From: Mesostigma viride
Lineage: Eukaryota > Streptophyta > Mesostigmatophyceae > Mesostigmatales > Mesostigmataceae
Reading direction: 5' to 3'
Assembly: GCA_009746045.1 (NCBI GenBank)
Contig: RPFO01000072.1
Coordinates: forward strand, 5,514,507 to 5,578,506
DNA: 64,000 nt
Shown here: positions 60,986 through 64,000 of the stretch, piece after piece
Layout of the letters: each line of letters begins with the position of its first letter
Position numbering within the stretch: position 1 is the stretch's first letter
Program-made: the position numbers and the translations under genes
Notes under the pieces: generated by a model
Seen by the model: only the letters and a program-made list of their open reading frames with translations
Told to the model about the DNA's origin: nothing
Database searches by the model: none

Positions 60986-63258
60986 TAATATATTTCCATA
61001 TAGTTCCCCCACTTTTGAGAAAGTCTGCCTAATTTTGAGCACAAAATAATGATGTTTAGACACATTGATGGATTTTCTCGCAAAAAGGGTACTTTTTTTC
61101 ACCAAAAAAAATAAAACAAATCATAAACACATAGAATCATGCCATATCTTATATTTTCAAATACTAGAGAGGGGGGGACATGCAGCCCCAAATTTTCAGG
61201 TCATTCTGACAAGCGCAGCCCTATTTGATGGATATTCCCAGATTGCCACCTGTGATGACGCTGACGGAGGTTTTAGCTAGTATTTAACCACACTAACACC
61301 CCTTTATACATCTAAGCCACGTGAAAACTGGCCAAACCACACACTACCATCCTCTGCACATATGGTACCTCCTATGTTCCAGGTTTGACGACGTTCCGAC
61401 AAGAACTGCCCAAGTTACAACCATTCCAAGACGGCCACCCATGTAGACACTACAAGGAAATTAAAGTAACCATTCAGCCACACTAGCACCTCCTTCTTCA
61501 TCAAAGACATCTGCAAACTGACCAAAGCACACATATAATTAACTCTTGCACGCTGACGGCAACGCATGCTCAACGTGGGGGTCATTGTGACAAGAACTAC
61601 TCAAGTTGATGGGTTTCCTATATGACCTCCTGACAAGGCGCTAAGGACCACTCAGTAAGTTAGTAACCCCACAGTACTAGTGCCACTTCTTATGCCACCC
61701 AACATGCACCAAAACCATGCTGAGTATGTTTACAATGTACAAAGGGGTGGCCACGCACCTCATATGTCTTCATCATCCCTCCAGCATGGCCAGCCTTGTA
61801 AATATGTTCATAGCCTTGACGATGGTAGCCCTAATACGCCTAAGCAGCATTTCCTATGTTTCTCCCAGGTTAGAGACAGAATAATGTAAGGTTGATGCCA
61901 ACCAAGCTAATCAACTCAACAACACCTCCTAAACTGTCCTCCCCGGCATGGATGACAAACTGGGACTATGGAGGGCGAGGAACCAAGCAGGAACATGGTA
62001 TATATAGCTTGCATGCAGTCATGCATGTCAACCATGGTTGGCTCAGCACATTGTAGTCTTGTCACATCATCATAACAAAGGAAAGCTCAAACAACCATTG
62101 GTGCCAGCTATCTACATGCAGTCACACAAATGCAATATCTCCAACATCATCATCACTAAAACACTTCCATCCCTGCACGATAAAATGCAAAGAAACCACT
62201 GGCGGCCCTTCAGTGCATGAGCGCTGTGATGCCGCTGTGGCCTGCGAAGAGAGGGTGCGTCACTCTCAAACAACAAGAAGCGTCCATACGCACAACATCC
62301 TTGCCGGAACGCGTTTTATGAAATGCCTTATACCTTCCCAAAGAGCTATAGGCTGCGACTGAAGCGGCCCTGACCACGGCATCAACGAAAACAATCTAAA
62401 GCTGCCAGGTATTCGACAACACAACGGCAAGCGACGGCGAGCTAGCTGGCGGAAACTGCCCAAAAAGAACGCAAAAAACCTCGAACGATGAGCTCATAGA
62501 AGAAAGCACTGATAGCAGATAACATTCGCGACAAATCTGTACCTCGCCCTCGTAAATCCCTCACCCAGGCGCGCAACAACAGCCGTTCTTCCATGGACAG
62601 GTCAGACACGCACTGCGCAGGTCTGAACAATTACTTACCGATAATGGCCGAAAATCTGGCAAAAAGCACCAGATCGGTTTAGAATTCGATGCAACCAATA
62701 TTAACGCCTGCTTCACGGTCAGAACAACCCTTAAAACCGCGATTTTACAGCCGCTATCATGAATTCTATTTCATTCCGCGCGACCAAAAAATTCAGATTA
62801 CCCCCCATGCCGATGGCATAAAAAAACAACAGCGATATTGTCAACCAGCTGATTTCCGCCACAAACTAACATCATAAACGCATCTTCTTTTAGATTCGAG
62901 TAAAAATTTTGCATTTCGCCTGCCCTGGTGTGGTAGTTTCGCCTGAACGCAGTCGCCATGGCCACTTCCGCAAGGGGTGCGCGCACCGTGCACGTGAAAT
63001 TTATGACCTTCGGTTCCGGCGCGAATTTTTTGGCGCCAAAAAATTCGGGCATGTCCCGTCCCCTTAAAAAGCTATGAAGAGGATTCGGCTTATCCTTGAA
63101 AAAGCCATGAAGAGGATTATGCTTATCCTTGAAAAAGCACTCAAGAGGTTATTGCTTAGCCTATTTGAAAAGCATGTGTGGTCCTGCCGTGGGAATATTT
63201 TTTTCCCTATGTGATCCTCTTTTTTTATTTACTTTTTGGCTCTTCCCATTTTCGAGCT
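60986..63258. other. unassigned, possible interior of the enclosing element
   Basis: No gene recognised on either strand. Near the right end three short direct repeats around CTTATCCTTGAAAAAGC lie at about 63085-63180. Confidence 0.4.
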
Positions 63259-63364
63259 AAAAAGTGGGGGGGAATATAGTGGATCACACACAAGAGTACT
63301 CTAGTGCTATGGATATGCCTTCCAAGTGATAGGCTAGGATATAATGGCACGCAAACGCGACAGC
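63259..63364 (+). repeat. polypurine tract and B-like segment before the right 269-bp repeat
   Basis: AAAAAGTGGGGGGG (63259-63272) is followed by AATATAG and a 90-bp segment ending ACGCGACA-GC directly before TGTCACG. The same order (G7 tract, AAT..., GCGACA-GC, TGTCACG) occurs in the DNMT gypsy element at 48901-48741 on the minus strand. Confidence 0.6.
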
Positions 63365-63633
63365 TGTCACGTCCGTGATCATTTACGTCCGTGCACTCAA
63401 GAAGTTACGCGGTTGCCGTAATCGGAATCGTTACCGACGTTTGGTTGGTTCCGATTCAGTAGGCCGCAGGCTTTGTTCCTTGGGCCGGTGTGGAGCGCCG
63501 CGCCGGAAAGGCCTGAATTTCTAGAGTGACAGTCTTAGGTGACCTGACTTAGGTTCAGGCGCAAGACTTTGGGGCGCAAAGCCTTGGTGGCTTGCGCAAT
63601 ATTCCGGTGCGTGACATTTGGCAGTTATGAATC
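63365..63633 (+). repeat. 269-bp terminal repeat, right copy
   Basis: One mismatch to 38213-38481 (CATTTACGTCCG versus CATTTACATCCG). Similarity ends at ATGAATC in both copies. It may be only the start of a longer terminal repeat running beyond the window. Confidence 0.8.
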
Positions 63634-64000
63634 AGTTGAGAATGACTTTGGAAGGGTTTGGTTGCAATGGCTGCGGCCCCTTGGCCGCTGTTTATTGCTT
63701 TAATTTATACATTTACAGCGTCAACCTTCTAGAGATGCCTAGAAACCTTGTCCTGCACTGTCGTTACAAGTATGGCAATGCAGTATGCGTTGTGCACATG
63801 GAACCTTCTCGACACCAGACGCCAAACTTAAGTCTGCCATGGTTATATCTTAACAACCCGTGGCAAGACTGCAACCATTTTGGCAACCATTTTGGCCAAC
63901 GACATGAGTCGCGCCGGATTCATTGTCCGCATCCAGGTAATCAACATCACGTGCGGCAAACTGATATATTGCATAACAGAAAACCTGGACAGAATAATGC
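63634..64000. other. window end, nothing recognised
   Basis: No coding or repeat feature could be supported. If the 63.3-kb repeat belongs to a split-repeat element, its outer B copy would have to lie here or beyond the window. I do not see it. Confidence 0.4.

Overview
The window looks like nuclear DNA of a eukaryote, most likely a green alga. Genes are interrupted by GT-AG introns packed with minisatellites, and the host genes are of types found in the green lineage: a GT29 sialyltransferase-like protein, an ATP-grasp protein and a METTL21-type methyltransferase. The transposable elements are LINEs and Ty3/gypsy LTR elements. The species assignment is inference. I see no bacterial operons, CRISPR array, rRNA or convincing tRNA gene.

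Layout. 0.6-9.2 kb (+): a GT29 gene whose introns consist largely of tandem repeats, several of them copies of the gene's own splice junctions. 9.6-22.2 kb: a graveyard of LINE fragments, ORF1-only LINE derivatives, one long decayed LINE of the restriction-like-endonuclease (REL) type, and a RING-H2 fragment. 22.2-31.4 kb (-): an LTR element carrying only gag, inserted in an ORF1-type LINE (5-bp target duplication GTCGG) and itself carrying three REL-LINE copies, two of them tail to tail. 31.4-31.75 kb is the rest of that interrupted LINE. 32.8-37.5 kb: two host genes pointing away from each other, an ATP-grasp ligase-like gene (-) and a two-exon methyltransferase gene (+).

37.6-64 kb is a nest of elements. 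A 269-bp terminal-repeat pair (38213 and 63365, one mismatch) flanks a region that received a near full-length APE-type LINE (43159-60041, 12-bp target duplication). That LINE's ORF1 is interrupted by an 11.1-kb Ty3/gypsy element (47356-58467, target duplication CCTG). Removing the gypsy element and one CCTG restores the ORF1 frame.

The gypsy element is the main discovery candidate. On the minus strand it encodes Gag with a zinc knuckle, an aspartic protease, a C5-cytosine DNA methyltransferase (DNMT), reverse transcriptase, RNase H, a DDE integrase and a C-terminal PHD finger. Each successive reading frame is shifted by -1, and one shift lies inside the DNMT domain. Its terminal repeats are not ordinary LTRs but split direct repeats (A - internal - B - A - B). 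A 14-nt sequence directly next to the first repeat is perfectly complementary to a segment inside that repeat, suggesting self-primed reverse transcription. The unusual B/A junction (GCGACA-GC-TGTCACG), preceded by a G7 polypurine tract, recurs in the terminal repeat at 63.3 kb, suggesting a second element with the same architecture.

Cytosine methyltransferases in retrotransposons of algae and dinoflagellates have been reported, so that combination is not wholly new. The split-repeat architecture in a DDE-integrase gypsy element, the self-priming site, and the DNMT split by a frame change are the points I would check first.
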